Shown: positions 1 to 9,295 of the stretch, one piece after another
How positions within the stretch are numbered: position 1 is the stretch's first letter
Layout: each line of letters opens with the position of its first letter
From: Bacteroidota bacterium
GTDB taxonomy: Bacteria; Bacteroidota; Bacteroidia; Chitinophagales; Saprospiraceae
DNA length: 64,000 nt
NCBI GenBank assembly: GCA_029781865.1
Contig: JAKOVW010000091.1
Span: 82,880-146,879 of the forward strand
Direction of reading: 5' to 3'
Made by a program: the position numbers and the translations under genes
Notes under the pieces: generated by a model
Database searches by the model: none
What the model was told of the DNA's origin: nothing
Seen by the model: the letters and a program-made list of their open reading frames with translations, nothing else

Positions 1-184
1 TTAATCTTATTCGGTAAAGCAAAGTGAATTTGATTTTTTAACTTTATTGGAATTCAAAATTAATCAGATAAGATTTCGCTAAAGGTTTAAACCATAAGAT
101 GAAATTACTCAAATTGACACGTTTCGGATAGAGCATGTTGCCAGTAGCAGGGAAGCTTCAAACAGCATATTGGTATGAAACTCC

Positions 185-817
185 TCAGAATTTCTTTTTC
201 TTCCTCTTCCATTTATCCCTCCACTCATGAAAATGCTCTGTCATTTCTGCAATTTCTTCTTCCACTTTCTCAGCAATGTTTTGAATATTGATTGTTTTAC
301 CTTTCATCGCAAGTCGATCTGCGGCTGTTACCGCTTCCGGAAGAATAAAAATCAATGCAATGTATAATAATATGCCAAATCCCCACATACCAAAAAATAC
401 AAAAGCTACCCGTACCCAGGTTGGATCTTCTATTCCGAAATAATGAGCAAGACCGGAACATACACCACTGATTTTTTTATCGTATGGATCCCTGAACATC
501 CTTTTACCTGTTCGATAGTATGCTTCTGAATAGCCGGACGAAGTTTCACCTTCTTCTTCAGTACCCAGGTTTTCAGGTGTTCCCATAACCTGAATCATTT
601 TGTTTACATGATCCATATTTACGATAGATCCTCCCTGCATATATTCCTTAAATAATTCTGCTATCCTGCCTTCGATATCTTCCATAATTTCTTTGGCTCC
701 ATCTGAATGCGAGAAATGATTATTCAACCGCACCAGGTATTGATCCAGTTTGTAATATGCATCCTCATTGATTGAAAATGGGTAGCCGCCTACATTAATG
801 TGTTGTATTTTATTCAT
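185..817 (-). CDS. PspC domain membrane protein
   Basis: A 210-residue protein with a PspC domain (about residues 106-163) holding the usual GVCSGLAHYFGI core followed by one hydrophobic segment (about 138-160). The first 100 residues are a soluble, helical N-terminal region and the tail ends in a basic Lys/Arg run. PspC proteins sense or counter envelope stress in the phage-shock response; here no PspA is visible, so the role is inferred from the domain only. The start codon lies inside the end of the upstream PadR regulator gene (8-bp overlap), so the two are almost certainly co-transcribed and translationally coupled. PadR-PspC pairs are common in Bacteroidota, which fits repression of this gene by its partner. 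Confidence 0.88.
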   Translation of the reverse strand: MNKIQHINVGGYPFSINEDAYYKLDQYLVRLNNHFSHSDGAKEIMEDIEGRIAELFKEYMQGGSIVNMDHVNKMIQVMGTPENLGTEEEGETSSGYSEAYYRTGKRMFRDPYDKKISGVCSGLAHYFGIEDPTWVRVAFVFFGMWGFGILLYIALIFILPEAVTAADRLAMKGKTINIQNIAEKVEEEIAEMTEHFHEWRDKWKRKKKKF

Positions 818-1151
818 GGTTACTTTTTATTTGAAGTGATTGATTGACAGATTGAACAAATTGAATCCAGCTGCTTGAAAGGGTTTTCAGTGCTTCCTTA
901 CCCGTTTCTGTAATGGTAAAATATTTTCTGGGAGGACCTGCATTGGATTCTTTCCAGTGGTATTCCAAAAGACCATTGTTTTTAAGCCGTGTTAATATAG
1001 GATACAAGGTTCCTTCGACTACAATTAAATCGGCCATCCGCAATTTTTGAATGATGTCAGATGGATATACCTGCTCCTCGCTAATTATCGCCAGGATGCA
1101 CATTTCCAGAACTCCTTTTTTCATTTGGGCAATAGAATTTTCAATTTTCAT
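810..1151 (-). CDS. PadR family transcriptional regulator
   Basis: A 113-residue winged-helix protein. The segment EGTLYPILTRLKNNGLL followed by GPPRKYFTITETGKEAL is the PadR recognition helix and wing signature. It is the short, single-domain type with only a brief C-terminal dimerisation helix. First gene of a two-gene operon with the PspC gene, which it overlaps by 8 bp. A Bacteroidota-type promoter lies directly upstream with a palindrome across its -33 element, consistent with autoregulation (inference). The ATG start leaves only a few nucleotides between the predicted transcription start and the start codon, so the message may be leaderless or nearly so. Confidence 0.9.
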   Translation of the reverse strand: MKIENSIAQMKKGVLEMCILAIISEEQVYPSDIIQKLRMADLIVVEGTLYPILTRLKNNGLLEYHWKESNAGPPRKYFTITETGKEALKTLSSSWIQFVQSVNQSLQIKSNHE

Positions 1152-1155
1152 GCTG

Positions 1156-1186
1156 CAAAGCTATTACATAATCAGGTACTATGCAA
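1156..1186 (-). promoter_or_regulatory. Promoter of the PadR-PspC operon
   Basis: On the minus strand a TTG (1186-1184) is followed after 20 nt by TAGCTTTG (1163-1156), matching the Bacteroidota -33/-7 consensus TTG-N17-23-TAnnTTTG. The -7 box ends only 4 nt from the ATG. Confidence 0.6.
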
Positions 1187-1193
1187 TACATAG
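1179..1193. promoter_or_regulatory. Putative PadR operator palindrome
   Basis: CTATG-N5-CATAG is a perfect 5-bp-arm inverted repeat that overlaps the -33 element of the PadR promoter. PadR-family dimers bind TATG/CATA-like dyads; that this is the operator is inference from position and symmetry. Confidence 0.4.
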
Positions 1194-1243
1194 ATCAATA
1201 TTATGCATAAAATTTGACTATTTTGCCTGCTTTTAGGGCTTAA

Positions 1244-1275
1244 TTGCCAAAAATGATCGACAAAATCTAATTTTG
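1244..1275 (+). promoter_or_regulatory. Promoter of the lipid kinase gene
   Basis: TTG (1244-1246), 21-nt spacer, TAATTTTG (1268-1275): a full match to the Bacteroidota -33/-7 consensus, ending 7 nt before the ATG at 1283. Together with the PadR promoter it makes this a divergent promoter region. Confidence 0.55.
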
Positions 1276-1282
1276 ACCCGGA

Positions 1283-2182
1283 ATGAGCGAAAAAGCATTG
1301 AAGTTTATATTTATCATTAATCCAAGTTCCGGAAACCAAAAGCTGAGAAACTGGGAAGGCCTGATTGAAGCAAACCTGGATACCAATAATTACGAGATCC
1401 TATACACACGTTATGCCGGTCACAGCAGCAGCATCCTGTCAAATTACAATCAGGAAGAAAATCTATGCATCGTAGCTGTAGGTGGTGATGGAACAGTTAG
1501 CGAATTGGTGCCTACCATACTGAAGAGTAAAGCCTTCCTGGGCATTATTCCAACGGGTTCCGGAAATGGATTAGCCAGACATCTCCGGATTCCATTGAAT
1601 ACTGCACAAGCCATTCGAAACTTAAATACCGGTAAACCCCGGGCAGTTGATCTGATAAAAATGAATGATCATTTTTGCAGTAATACCTGTGGAATTGGAT
1701 TCGGAGCATTGGTCACCAAACATTTCGGTGCTAAAGGGCAGCGTGGATTCCGCACGTATTTTAAACTTGCACTTGCGCTTTATAAAACCAGCCAATGTTT
1801 TGATATTAAACTCAACAACACGGTATACAAAAATGTATGGTTGATCGAATTTGCCAATTCATCCCAGCTGGGAAATGATGCTATTGTTTCGCCTTTTGCA
1901 TCCGTAACGGATGGAATAGCAGACATACTGATTATGAACAGACCTAAGCCCTGGCAGGTCCCCGCATTTATTGTGATGGTATTAAGCGGAACAATTCTGA
2001 AATCCGGATTAAGTAAATTAATTAAAGCAACCGAACTTAAGATCACTTTAAATGATGATCAACATTATCATATTGATGGAGAATATATGGGACTGATTAA
2101 AGAAGCAGAATTAAAAATGATTCCGTCTTCTTTGCCCATTTTATTACCAGTTCAGTCAAACGCAATAACAAAAAAAATATAA
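1283..2182 (+). CDS. Diacylglycerol kinase family lipid kinase (YegS/DagK-like)
   Basis: A 299-residue protein of the DAGK catalytic family. The nucleotide-binding signature GGDGT is at residues 67-71 with the second motif PTGSGNGLARHL at 90-101; the N-terminus carries the family-typical NPSSG. Members phosphorylate diacylglycerol, sphingosine or related lipids at the inner membrane; the substrate cannot be read from sequence. Length is normal for the family. The stop is 3 nt before the ROK kinase gene, so the two form an operon. Confidence 0.9.
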   Translation: MSEKALKFIFIINPSSGNQKLRNWEGLIEANLDTNNYEILYTRYAGHSSSILSNYNQEENLCIVAVGGDGTVSELVPTILKSKAFLGIIPTGSGNGLARHLRIPLNTAQAIRNLNTGKPRAVDLIKMNDHFCSNTCGIGFGALVTKHFGAKGQRGFRTYFKLALALYKTSQCFDIKLNNTVYKNVWLIEFANSSQLGNDAIVSPFASVTDGIADILIMNRPKPWQVPAFIVMVLSGTILKSGLSKLIKATELKITLNDDQHYHIDGEYMGLIKEAELKMIPSSLPILLPVQSNAITKKI

Positions 2183-2185
2183 ACG

Positions 2186-3088
2186 ATGTCTGAATTATTA
2201 TGGGGAATTGATTTAGGCGGAACTAAAATTGAAGGAGTAGTCATTCAAAAAAATCCGGAATTCAAAATTATTGATCGTCAGCGATTGCCTACAGAAGCAA
2301 GCAATGGTTATGATCATATCCTTTCTCAAATACAAAAACTCATCGATCAAATCAGCAAAACAACAGGATACCGTCCTGACAAATTAGGAATAGGAACTCC
2401 CGGTATAGTGGATCAGGAAACACATCTCATAAAAAACAGCAATACACTTGGATTAATCGGAAGACCGATGAAAACAGATTTGGAATCGCTATTGGGCATC
2501 GAAGTGAACATGGCAAACGACGCCAATTGTTTTGCAGTTGCTGAAACCTTGTTAGGTGCAGTACCTGAAGTAACAACAAACCCGGAAGTCGTTTTTGGTG
2601 TAATTATGGGAACGGGAGTTGGAAGCGGAATTGTAGTTAATGGTAAAGTTATCAATGGAAAACACGGTATCGCAGGTGAATGGGGACATAACGTTTTGGA
2701 TGAAACCGGCGATGATTGTTATTGCGGAAAAAAAGGTTGTGTTGAAATGTTTATTTCCGGTCCGGCCATCGAAAAATATTACCATAAAATAAGCGGTTCT
2801 AAAGCAATTGCCTCTGATATCTATCAATATCATCTGGATGGCAATTCTGCAGCAAATAAAACCATGAATCGTTTTGTACATTATTTTGGAAAAGCCGTCG
2901 CAAACGTAATCAACATCATTGATCCTGAAGTGATCGTTTTTGGAGGCGGAATTGGCAAGTTGGATCTCATTTATACGCAAGGACGGGAGGAAGTAAAAAA
3001 ATACATCTTCAACTATAATCTCAAAACTAATTTTATTAAACCGAAACTTGGAGACAGCGCAGGAGTCATCGGTGCTGCATTATTGTAA
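2186..3088 (+). CDS. ROK family sugar kinase
   Basis: A 300-residue ROK kinase. The ATP-binding loop DLGGTKIEG is at about 9-17, the catalytic Asp lies in NDAN (111-114), GTGVGSG is at 142-148, and the ROK zinc site is complete: His168 plus Cys178, Cys180 and Cys185 in the CxCGxxGC pattern. The EWGHN motif resembles glucokinases and N-acetylglucosamine kinases of this family; exact sugar unknown. It starts 3 nt after the lipid kinase stop and is probably translated from the same message. Confidence 0.9.
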   Translation: MSELLWGIDLGGTKIEGVVIQKNPEFKIIDRQRLPTEASNGYDHILSQIQKLIDQISKTTGYRPDKLGIGTPGIVDQETHLIKNSNTLGLIGRPMKTDLESLLGIEVNMANDANCFAVAETLLGAVPEVTTNPEVVFGVIMGTGVGSGIVVNGKVINGKHGIAGEWGHNVLDETGDDCYCGKKGCVEMFISGPAIEKYYHKISGSKAIASDIYQYHLDGNSAANKTMNRFVHYFGKAVANVINIIDPEVIVFGGGIGKLDLIYTQGREEVKKYIFNYNLKTNFIKPKLGDSAGVIGAALL

Positions 3089-3274
3089 ACCATTCTCATT
3101 CTTTTTGGTTAAAGATATCATAATTGCTTATGCCCGGATAATTGAACCCTGACCAATTGTGTTATTGGACCATTTATCAAAAAGCAGAATATGCAATGAA
3201 GCAATTAAATAATGAAGAAAATACATCATGCTGCAACGTTCTCTCATTTCTATTTTTCAACTAAATACACGTTT

Positions 3275-4849
3275 ATGAAACAAGTAATCCTATTCCTTTT
3301 CATTGCCATTGGTCTTACCCTGCAGGCGCAACAAGTGGTATCATCCGATATCAAAGAAGTAACGATTTATCAAAACGGCGCACAGGTATCCCGCGATATT
3401 ACCCTTAAACTAAGTCAGGGTGCACAGGAAGTTTCCATTAAAGGACTTGCAGAAAACCTGGATGCCAATAGCATTCGGGTCGTAAGTGATCCGGATTGCA
3501 TACTTCAGGGAGTCAGACATGAATTAAATTATATTCAAACTGCAGAAGACAAGACGGCCGAACTTAAAAAGAAAAGAGATCAGCTCCTCGATGATGCTGC
3601 ACGAATCAGCCAGCAAACATCCATCCTGAAATTTGAAAAAACCATGCTGGAAAAAAATCAAGCTCAAATTTTGGGAATATCCAATTCTACTTTAAAACTG
3701 GAAGATCTGAAAACCCTAATCGAGTTCCAAAAACTGAGATTGCAGGAATTGCTTCCAAAAATTTATGAGCAGGATAAAAAGTCACAATTGGTACAAATCG
3801 AAATTGATAAAGTCAATAAACAGATCCAGGATATGGATCAAAACAAATTAAAACCCAGCAGCGAAATTATTCTTACTCTAATTGCCAAGTCTCCGGGCAA
3901 TCATCAATTTCAGGTTCAATACTACGTTACTAACGCAAGCTGGAAAATGAATTATGATGTTCTCGTAAAGGATATTAAATCACCATTGGAATTGATTTAC
4001 AATGCAACGGTATATCAATCCAGCGGTGAAGACTGGAAAAATGTAAAACTGAATTTGTCAACAGGAAATCCTTTCGAAAATGCGGATCGCCCGGTATTGA
4101 ATCCATGGTACTTAAAAAATCAACCTCCATTCGCTTATGAGAAAGCTCAACGTGCCCCGATGGCCCAAAATAAAGCTATGAACGATGTCGTAGCTTCTGG
4201 CGCCATGCTGCAAGAAATGGAAATTTCAGAAACTGAAAAAATAACAAGCAGAACCTACAGTATCAACTTACCTTATACCATACTTTCTAATAATAAGCCA
4301 TTTCATGTTGAGATTAAGAAAGCATCTGTTCCCTCCAGATACACTTACTTTGCAATACCCAAATTAGACAAGGATGCTTTTCTCACTGCTGAAATAGAAG
4401 ACTGGGAGGATTTAAACTTAATTGATGGTGAAGCCAATTTATTCCTGGAAGGAAGCTACCAGGGTAAAACATTTATCAACACCAGATCCATACAGGATTT
4501 TCTGAGACTTTCATTAGGCCGGGATAAAAGTATCAGTATCGAACGAAATAAAATCAAGGACTATACTAAAAACAAATTCTTATCGGATAAAAAAATCATC
4601 AGCAAGGGCTGGGAAATTATCCTGAAAAATAAAAAGAACACAGCCATTGATATCATCATCGAAGATCAATTGCCTATCTCCACTGAAAAACCAATCACCG
4701 TGGAACGCGAAGACATCTCCGGTGCAGAGTTTACAGAAGAAACCGGCAAATTGAGATGGGTACTTAAAGTATCTGCAGATGAACAAAAGAAATTAAAAAT
4801 CCGGTACACAGTACAATGCCCAAAGGATTATGTATTGAATCTGGAGTAA
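3275..4849 (+). CDS. DUF4139 (mucoidy inhibitor MuiA-like) exported protein
   Basis: The reading frame opens at 3212, but the ATG at 3275 is chosen because it gives a clean signal peptide (MKQVILFLFIAIGLTLQAQ) and a 524-residue product. The mature part starts with a DUF4140-type domain (ISDIKEVTIYQNGAQVSR-like opening), continues through a long helical segment around residues 90-200 that looks coiled-coil, and ends in the DUF4139 beta-rich region. Homologues are called mucoidy inhibitor A, but their biochemical role is unknown. The gene stands alone and faces the DUF1501 gene across the 176-bp repeat array. Confidence 0.85.
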   Translation: MKQVILFLFIAIGLTLQAQQVVSSDIKEVTIYQNGAQVSRDITLKLSQGAQEVSIKGLAENLDANSIRVVSDPDCILQGVRHELNYIQTAEDKTAELKKKRDQLLDDAARISQQTSILKFEKTMLEKNQAQILGISNSTLKLEDLKTLIEFQKLRLQELLPKIYEQDKKSQLVQIEIDKVNKQIQDMDQNKLKPSSEIILTLIAKSPGNHQFQVQYYVTNASWKMNYDVLVKDIKSPLELIYNATVYQSSGEDWKNVKLNLSTGNPFENADRPVLNPWYLKNQPPFAYEKAQRAPMAQNKAMNDVVASGAMLQEMEISETEKITSRTYSINLPYTILSNNKPFHVEIKKASVPSRYTYFAIPKLDKDAFLTAEIEDWEDLNLIDGEANLFLEGSYQGKTFINTRSIQDFLRLSLGRDKSISIERNKIKDYTKNKFLSDKKIISKGWEIILKNKKNTAIDIIIEDQLPISTEKPITVEREDISGAEFTEETGKLRWVLKVSADEQKKLKIRYTVQCPKDYVLNLE

Positions 4850-4894
4850 ATGTTTAGTCTACGTTGAAATATTCATGTTTAGAATTTAATTCAG

Positions 4895-5875
4895 AACCGC
4901 AAAGACGCCAAGGGAAGAACGCAAAGTTCGCATAAAAGACTCCTGGCTCTGCGTCCTTTGCGAAAACTTTGCTTCTTTGCAGTTCTGTCTTTTGCAAGCG
5001 ATTGATGAATTCGTCTCCAGTCGATTAAATTGAACCCATGTTTATCTTCAAAAAACCAGCATGAAATATTAACCGCAAAGACACGAAGGGAAGAACGCAA
5101 AGTTCGCATAAGAAAGACTCCTGAATCTGCGTCCTTTGCGAAAACTTTGCTTCTTTGCAGTTCTGTCTTTTGCAGGGGATTGATGAATTCGTTTCCAGTC
5201 GATTAAATTGAACCCATGTTTATCTTCAAAAAACCAACATGAAATATTAACCGCAAAGACGCGAAGGGAAGAACGCAAAGTTCGCAAATAAGACTCCTGA
5301 CTCTGCGTCCTTTACGAAAACTTTGCTTCTTTGCGGTTCTGTCTTTTGCAGGGGATTGATGAATTCGTTTCCAGTCGATTAAATTGAACCCATGTTTATC
5401 TTCAAAAAACCAACATGAAATATTAACCGCAAAGACGCCAAGGGAAGAACGCAAAGTTCGCAGAAAAGACTCCTGGCTCTGCGTCCTTTGCGAAAACTTT
5501 GCTTCTTTGCAATTCTGTCTTTTGCAAGGGATTGATGAATTCGTTTCCAGTCGATTAAATTGAACCCTTGTTTATCTTCAAATAACCAGCATGAAATATT
5601 AAACGCAAAGACGCCAAGGGAAGAACGCAAAGTTCGCAGAAAAGACTCCTGGCTCTGCGTCCTTTGCGAAAACTTTGCTTCTTTGCGGTTCTGTCTTTTG
5701 CAGGGGATTGATGAATTCGTTTCCAGTCGATTAAATTGAACCCTTGTTTATCTTCCAAAAACCAGCATGAAATATTAACCGCAAAGACGCGAAGGGAAGA
5801 ACGCAAAGTTCGCAAAAAAGACTCCTGAATCTGCGTCCTTTGCGAAAACTTTGCTTCTTTGCGGTTCTGTCTTTT
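4895..5875. repeat. Six-copy 176-178 bp tandem repeat with palindromic core
   Basis: Units start at 4896, 5072, 5250, 5426, 5602 and 5778: five full units and a last one reduced to its roughly 98-bp core. Each core is an imperfect palindrome: AACCGCAAAGA at its left end is exactly complemented by TCTTTGCGGTT at its right end, and CGCAAAGTTCGCA inside pairs with TGCGAAAACTTTG. A 78-bp linker separates cores. Copies differ by only a few bases. It fills the gap between two convergent genes. Open frames on the minus strand are repeat translations and not credible genes. Confidence 0.95.
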
Positions 5876-5907
5876 CTCTGAAATTTTGAAATTCGCTTTT
5901 AAACTAT

Positions 5908-7503
5908 TTATCGTACAATGATGATGGGCAAACTTCGTTGTGCAGATCCTTGCTGCAATCGCAAATAATAATTTCCTACCGGATAATTTTCATTTTCCAG
6001 ATCATAGTGGTATGTACCCGTCTTTAAATTGCCTTTGCAAATTGTTTTTACCACTGTTCCCAAAGGATTAATTAATTGCAGAATGGCATAGCCATCCATC
6101 GTTTTAATTTGAATGCTGACCCGCTCAACCAAAGGATTCGAACTAACATCCAATGATAAGTTATCATTCAGCGCATTCAAATCATCCACACTGGTGATGC
6201 AATTTGATTTTTTAACGATGGGCAGAGATTGATAATTTTTGAGCAGAATTTCCTGTAATGCCGGATCTTTTACGCAAAACCAATCCTGCAATACCGAAGA
6301 ATACACTGAACGAAAATCGTACTGCATCGGCAGGTTATCATTGTCATTCACTGACGCCGGAATAAATGGATTGGCACCCACTACTCCGCCCTGCACATTT
6401 TTTCCGAATAAAAATAAAGGAGCTGCAGCACCATGATCTGTACCACCTGCACCACTTGCACCACTCATATTATCCTTTATTCTTCTTCCGAATTCTGAGA
6501 ATGTCATTCCCAAAACGCGGTTATCCAAACTCATGGCTTCCAGATCGCGTTGAAATGCCAGGGAAGCGTCAGCAAGATTCTGAAGCAGATTGGCATGTAC
6601 TCCGGTAGATTTATTTCCTACAACCACCTGGTCTGAATGTGTATCAAACCCATAAAGGTTTACTAAATACAATCGCGTTTTTAATCCTCCTTTAATAACT
6701 CTTGCAATTACTTTTAAAGCATCCGCTAAATAATTACCGCTTGGATATGTTGCTACATTTGTGCCTTTAATGTATGCATTCAACAATGCATCGGCAAAAG
6801 ATTTGGATTGCCTGTTCAGCGTCCTGATAAACGTCAACTCATGACCCAGATTGTTATTTGGAGCAGGATCATCAATTCCGCTTGGCCATGCACCGAAGAT
6901 ATCCGGATTCGATAAATTCATGGCCATTTGTGCATTAGGTCCCTGAAATAACAAAGGCAAATTACCCCCAACCTGCACAGCAAGCGGATCCGGATTGTTT
7001 GCATTCGGATATCCCAATGGAAATCCCGGATACTCGGTATTCAAATAGCGACCCATCCATCCGGTATCCAAAATCTGATCGGAATCAGACCCAGAAGTCC
7101 AGATATCCGTGGATCTGAAATGCGAATAATCGGGATTTGGGTAACCAACCGATTGCACAATGGTCAATTTGTTTTCATTATACAATGTTTGAAATCCACC
7201 CATTGACGGATGCAGAGAAATTTTTGTCTGACCATTCAACGAAAGCAATTTATTCTGCTCAATAAATACATTCGGTCGTGCTGCAACATATTTGCTGTAT
7301 TGATCGACAGGTATCACCGTATTAATTCCATCATTGCCTCCGCCCAGATAAATCAGCACCAACACATGATCTGTATCCACGCCGGGATTTACCAATGCAT
7401 CCAATAGGGAATTATTACTATACGCTTTTACCGGTAAACCGTTTAATACCGTAGGAACAACAACTCCGGCAGCGGCTGATTGTAAAAAATGACGACGTTT
7501 CAT
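5908..7503 (-). CDS. DUF1501 protein with Tat-like signal and T9SS type A sorting domain
   Basis: A 531-residue protein. The N-terminus MKRRHFLQSAAAGVVVPT matches a twin-arginine signal (RRxFL followed by a hydrophobic run). The body is DUF1501, a sulfatase/alkaline-phosphatase-like fold, with HPSMGGF, LYLVNLYGFDTHSDQ and TFSEFGRR-KDN-GTDHG segments typical of the family. The last ~75 residues form a beta-sandwich ending in GNYYLRLQQGSAQRSLPIII, a T9SS type A sorting domain. It follows a DUF1800 gene on the same strand, the usual DUF1800-DUF1501 pairing; the joint function is unknown. Confidence 0.9.
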   Translation of the reverse strand: MKRRHFLQSAAAGVVVPTVLNGLPVKAYSNNSLLDALVNPGVDTDHVLVLIYLGGGNDGINTVIPVDQYSKYVAARPNVFIEQNKLLSLNGQTKISLHPSMGGFQTLYNENKLTIVQSVGYPNPDYSHFRSTDIWTSGSDSDQILDTGWMGRYLNTEYPGFPLGYPNANNPDPLAVQVGGNLPLLFQGPNAQMAMNLSNPDIFGAWPSGIDDPAPNNNLGHELTFIRTLNRQSKSFADALLNAYIKGTNVATYPSGNYLADALKVIARVIKGGLKTRLYLVNLYGFDTHSDQVVVGNKSTGVHANLLQNLADASLAFQRDLEAMSLDNRVLGMTFSEFGRRIKDNMSGASGAGGTDHGAAAPLFLFGKNVQGGVVGANPFIPASVNDNDNLPMQYDFRSVYSSVLQDWFCVKDPALQEILLKNYQSLPIVKKSNCITSVDDLNALNDNLSLDVSSNPLVERVSIQIKTMDGYAILQLINPLGTVVKTICKGNLKTGTYHYDLENENYPVGNYYLRLQQGSAQRSLPIIIVR

Positions 7504-7552
7504 GGAGGAAGTTTAAGAATTTAAAAATGTAAATGCTGATCACTACTCAATT

Positions 7553-9217
7553 TTAAGACAGATGATATTCTGCCTGACTGATAATTTCTCTGTACAATGC
7601 ATTCAGTCTTGTGACGACTGCACTCTTCAATGCCGGATCGGTAGGATTTGCTGCATAGGACAACCACGCTATGGTCCAGTAACTATCATCCGGATAACCG
7701 GAGATCAGAAACGACTTGAAATAATTGTAAGATTTATCAGACAGATCATAATTGTATAAATAGCTTACCGAATCTTTCACCAAATCAATAGCAGATGAAG
7801 GAACCGGCATTTGAGCTGCAAAAATGGTGGGATCTATTTTTAATGCAACAGTGAGAACGATGACTCCATTCGGACTGGTTACACCTTCTGCTACCCTGTT
7901 CTTATTTGCAAGTGAATCTGCATTAATCCAGATTTCATGAAATTGAGGTTGCTGATACCAGGCTTGCCATCCGGCTACAACAGGTGGTTCGCCGACACTC
8001 AAACCCTGATAAGCGGCTAATGCTCCAATGCTTCCCCAACCAATATATTGATTGATTAGTGAAGCTGCATCGACAGGGTTCGGAAATGCAATATCAAATT
8101 CTCTGCACATGCCAACGGCATAATCAAGAGGATCCTTGATTACACAGCCCCTGTTGGCTACATCATAAAAATGTTGAGAACTGAATAATTTCTCCAGCAC
8201 TTTTTTGATTTCGAAATTTTGCTGGATTAAATAATCTGCCAATGGAATGATTATATTTTGTTCGATTTGATCATTAATATCATAATAGACAAAGAAACGA
8301 TAGAGCTTTCTGCAAATATGTCTTGCAGTTTCTTTATTGTCAAATAACATGGTGATCAGTTCATCCAATTCCTGCTCGCCTTGTGTCAATATTTTTCCGG
8401 TAATCAGTTTGTTCTTATAGAAAGCGGAAAACTGTTTATTCGAAGTATCGTGTTGGGTAAAATCAAAATAATAGGTTGCAGGCATCACCAATGGATTAAT
8501 CCTGAATCCGGTTAATATTTTGGCGGCCGCTTTAACATCACTTTCGGTATAATTTGAATCCGGTCCTTTACCTATGGTAAATAATTCCTGTAATTCCCTG
8601 GCATAATTTTCATCTGGTGCCGCTTTGCTGTTGAGGTATCCATTTAAATAGCGAAGCATTGCCGGATTGATTGAAATCAACTTCGCCAGTGTTTTAAAAT
8701 TTCCAAGGCAATTGTCGCGAAGTAATTTATAATATTGATGCATCAGTTGTGCAATCTGAATAGTCTCGGAGGCAACCGCAAAATGATTGTGCCAGAAGAA
8801 AGTCATTTTTTCCGTGATATTGCAATTCTGGCGAATCATATTTCCAACCCACCAGGCTTTCAGAACATCGCGTCTGGATTGATAATATTCGGGTGGAAGT
8901 GCGGCATTAATCGGAGCATTCACAAAGGTTTGTCCGAAGGGAATATCCGGATCCGGTTTTTGCGCGGTACTGTATATATTTAATGGCGGATCAGGAATGG
9001 CATCTACCACCAGAAGATCATTTAAAGCAGCCTGCATACCCTGGGCAACAACCTTGTCCACATCTTGTTTTTTAAGTCCGAAAGTTACCCTCCGCAATAA
9101 ATGTATGGCTTCCCGCTTTGTCCATGGCCCGTTATACGGATCCAATGCAGCCGTGGGTGATGGCATAAGCGCTGTCCTCCGGGCCTTCCAGATTTGTATA
9201 AACTCAGATCTATTCAT
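7553..9217 (-). CDS. DUF1800 domain protein
   Basis: A 554-residue DUF1800 protein; the frame is open 7 codons further up to a TTG, but the ATG at 9217 (MNRSEFIQIW) is the better start. Landmarks are EAIHLLRRVTFG near the N-terminus, MTFFWHNHFAV, and YLNGYLNSKAAPDENYARELQELFTIGKG, all characteristic of the family. No cleavable signal peptide is obvious. Function unknown; across Bacteroidota and Planctomycetota the gene is linked to DUF1501, as here (49 bp upstream of it), so the products probably act together. Confidence 0.88.
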   Translation of the reverse strand: MNRSEFIQIWKARRTALMPSPTAALDPYNGPWTKREAIHLLRRVTFGLKKQDVDKVVAQGMQAALNDLLVVDAIPDPPLNIYSTAQKPDPDIPFGQTFVNAPINAALPPEYYQSRRDVLKAWWVGNMIRQNCNITEKMTFFWHNHFAVASETIQIAQLMHQYYKLLRDNCLGNFKTLAKLISINPAMLRYLNGYLNSKAAPDENYARELQELFTIGKGPDSNYTESDVKAAAKILTGFRINPLVMPATYYFDFTQHDTSNKQFSAFYKNKLITGKILTQGEQELDELITMLFDNKETARHICRKLYRFFVYYDINDQIEQNIIIPLADYLIQQNFEIKKVLEKLFSSQHFYDVANRGCVIKDPLDYAVGMCREFDIAFPNPVDAASLINQYIGWGSIGALAAYQGLSVGEPPVVAGWQAWYQQPQFHEIWINADSLANKNRVAEGVTSPNGVIVLTVALKIDPTIFAAQMPVPSSAIDLVKDSVSYLYNYDLSDKSYNYFKSFLISGYPDDSYWTIAWLSYAANPTDPALKSAVVTRLNALYREIISQAEYHLS

Positions 9218-9295
9218 AATAAGATTCTTGAAGTTCAAATATAATTAATTCCGCAACAAAACAAGGTTTGCCTCGTCTGTTGAAATGTTATCATT

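Noticed and set aside
1..184. Possible gene end at the left edge
   Set aside because: No frame of useful length; AT-rich sequence without features.
4891..5815. Five overlapping minus-strand frames of 72-86 codons
   Set aside because: They are translations of the 176-bp repeat, nearly identical to each other and without gene features.
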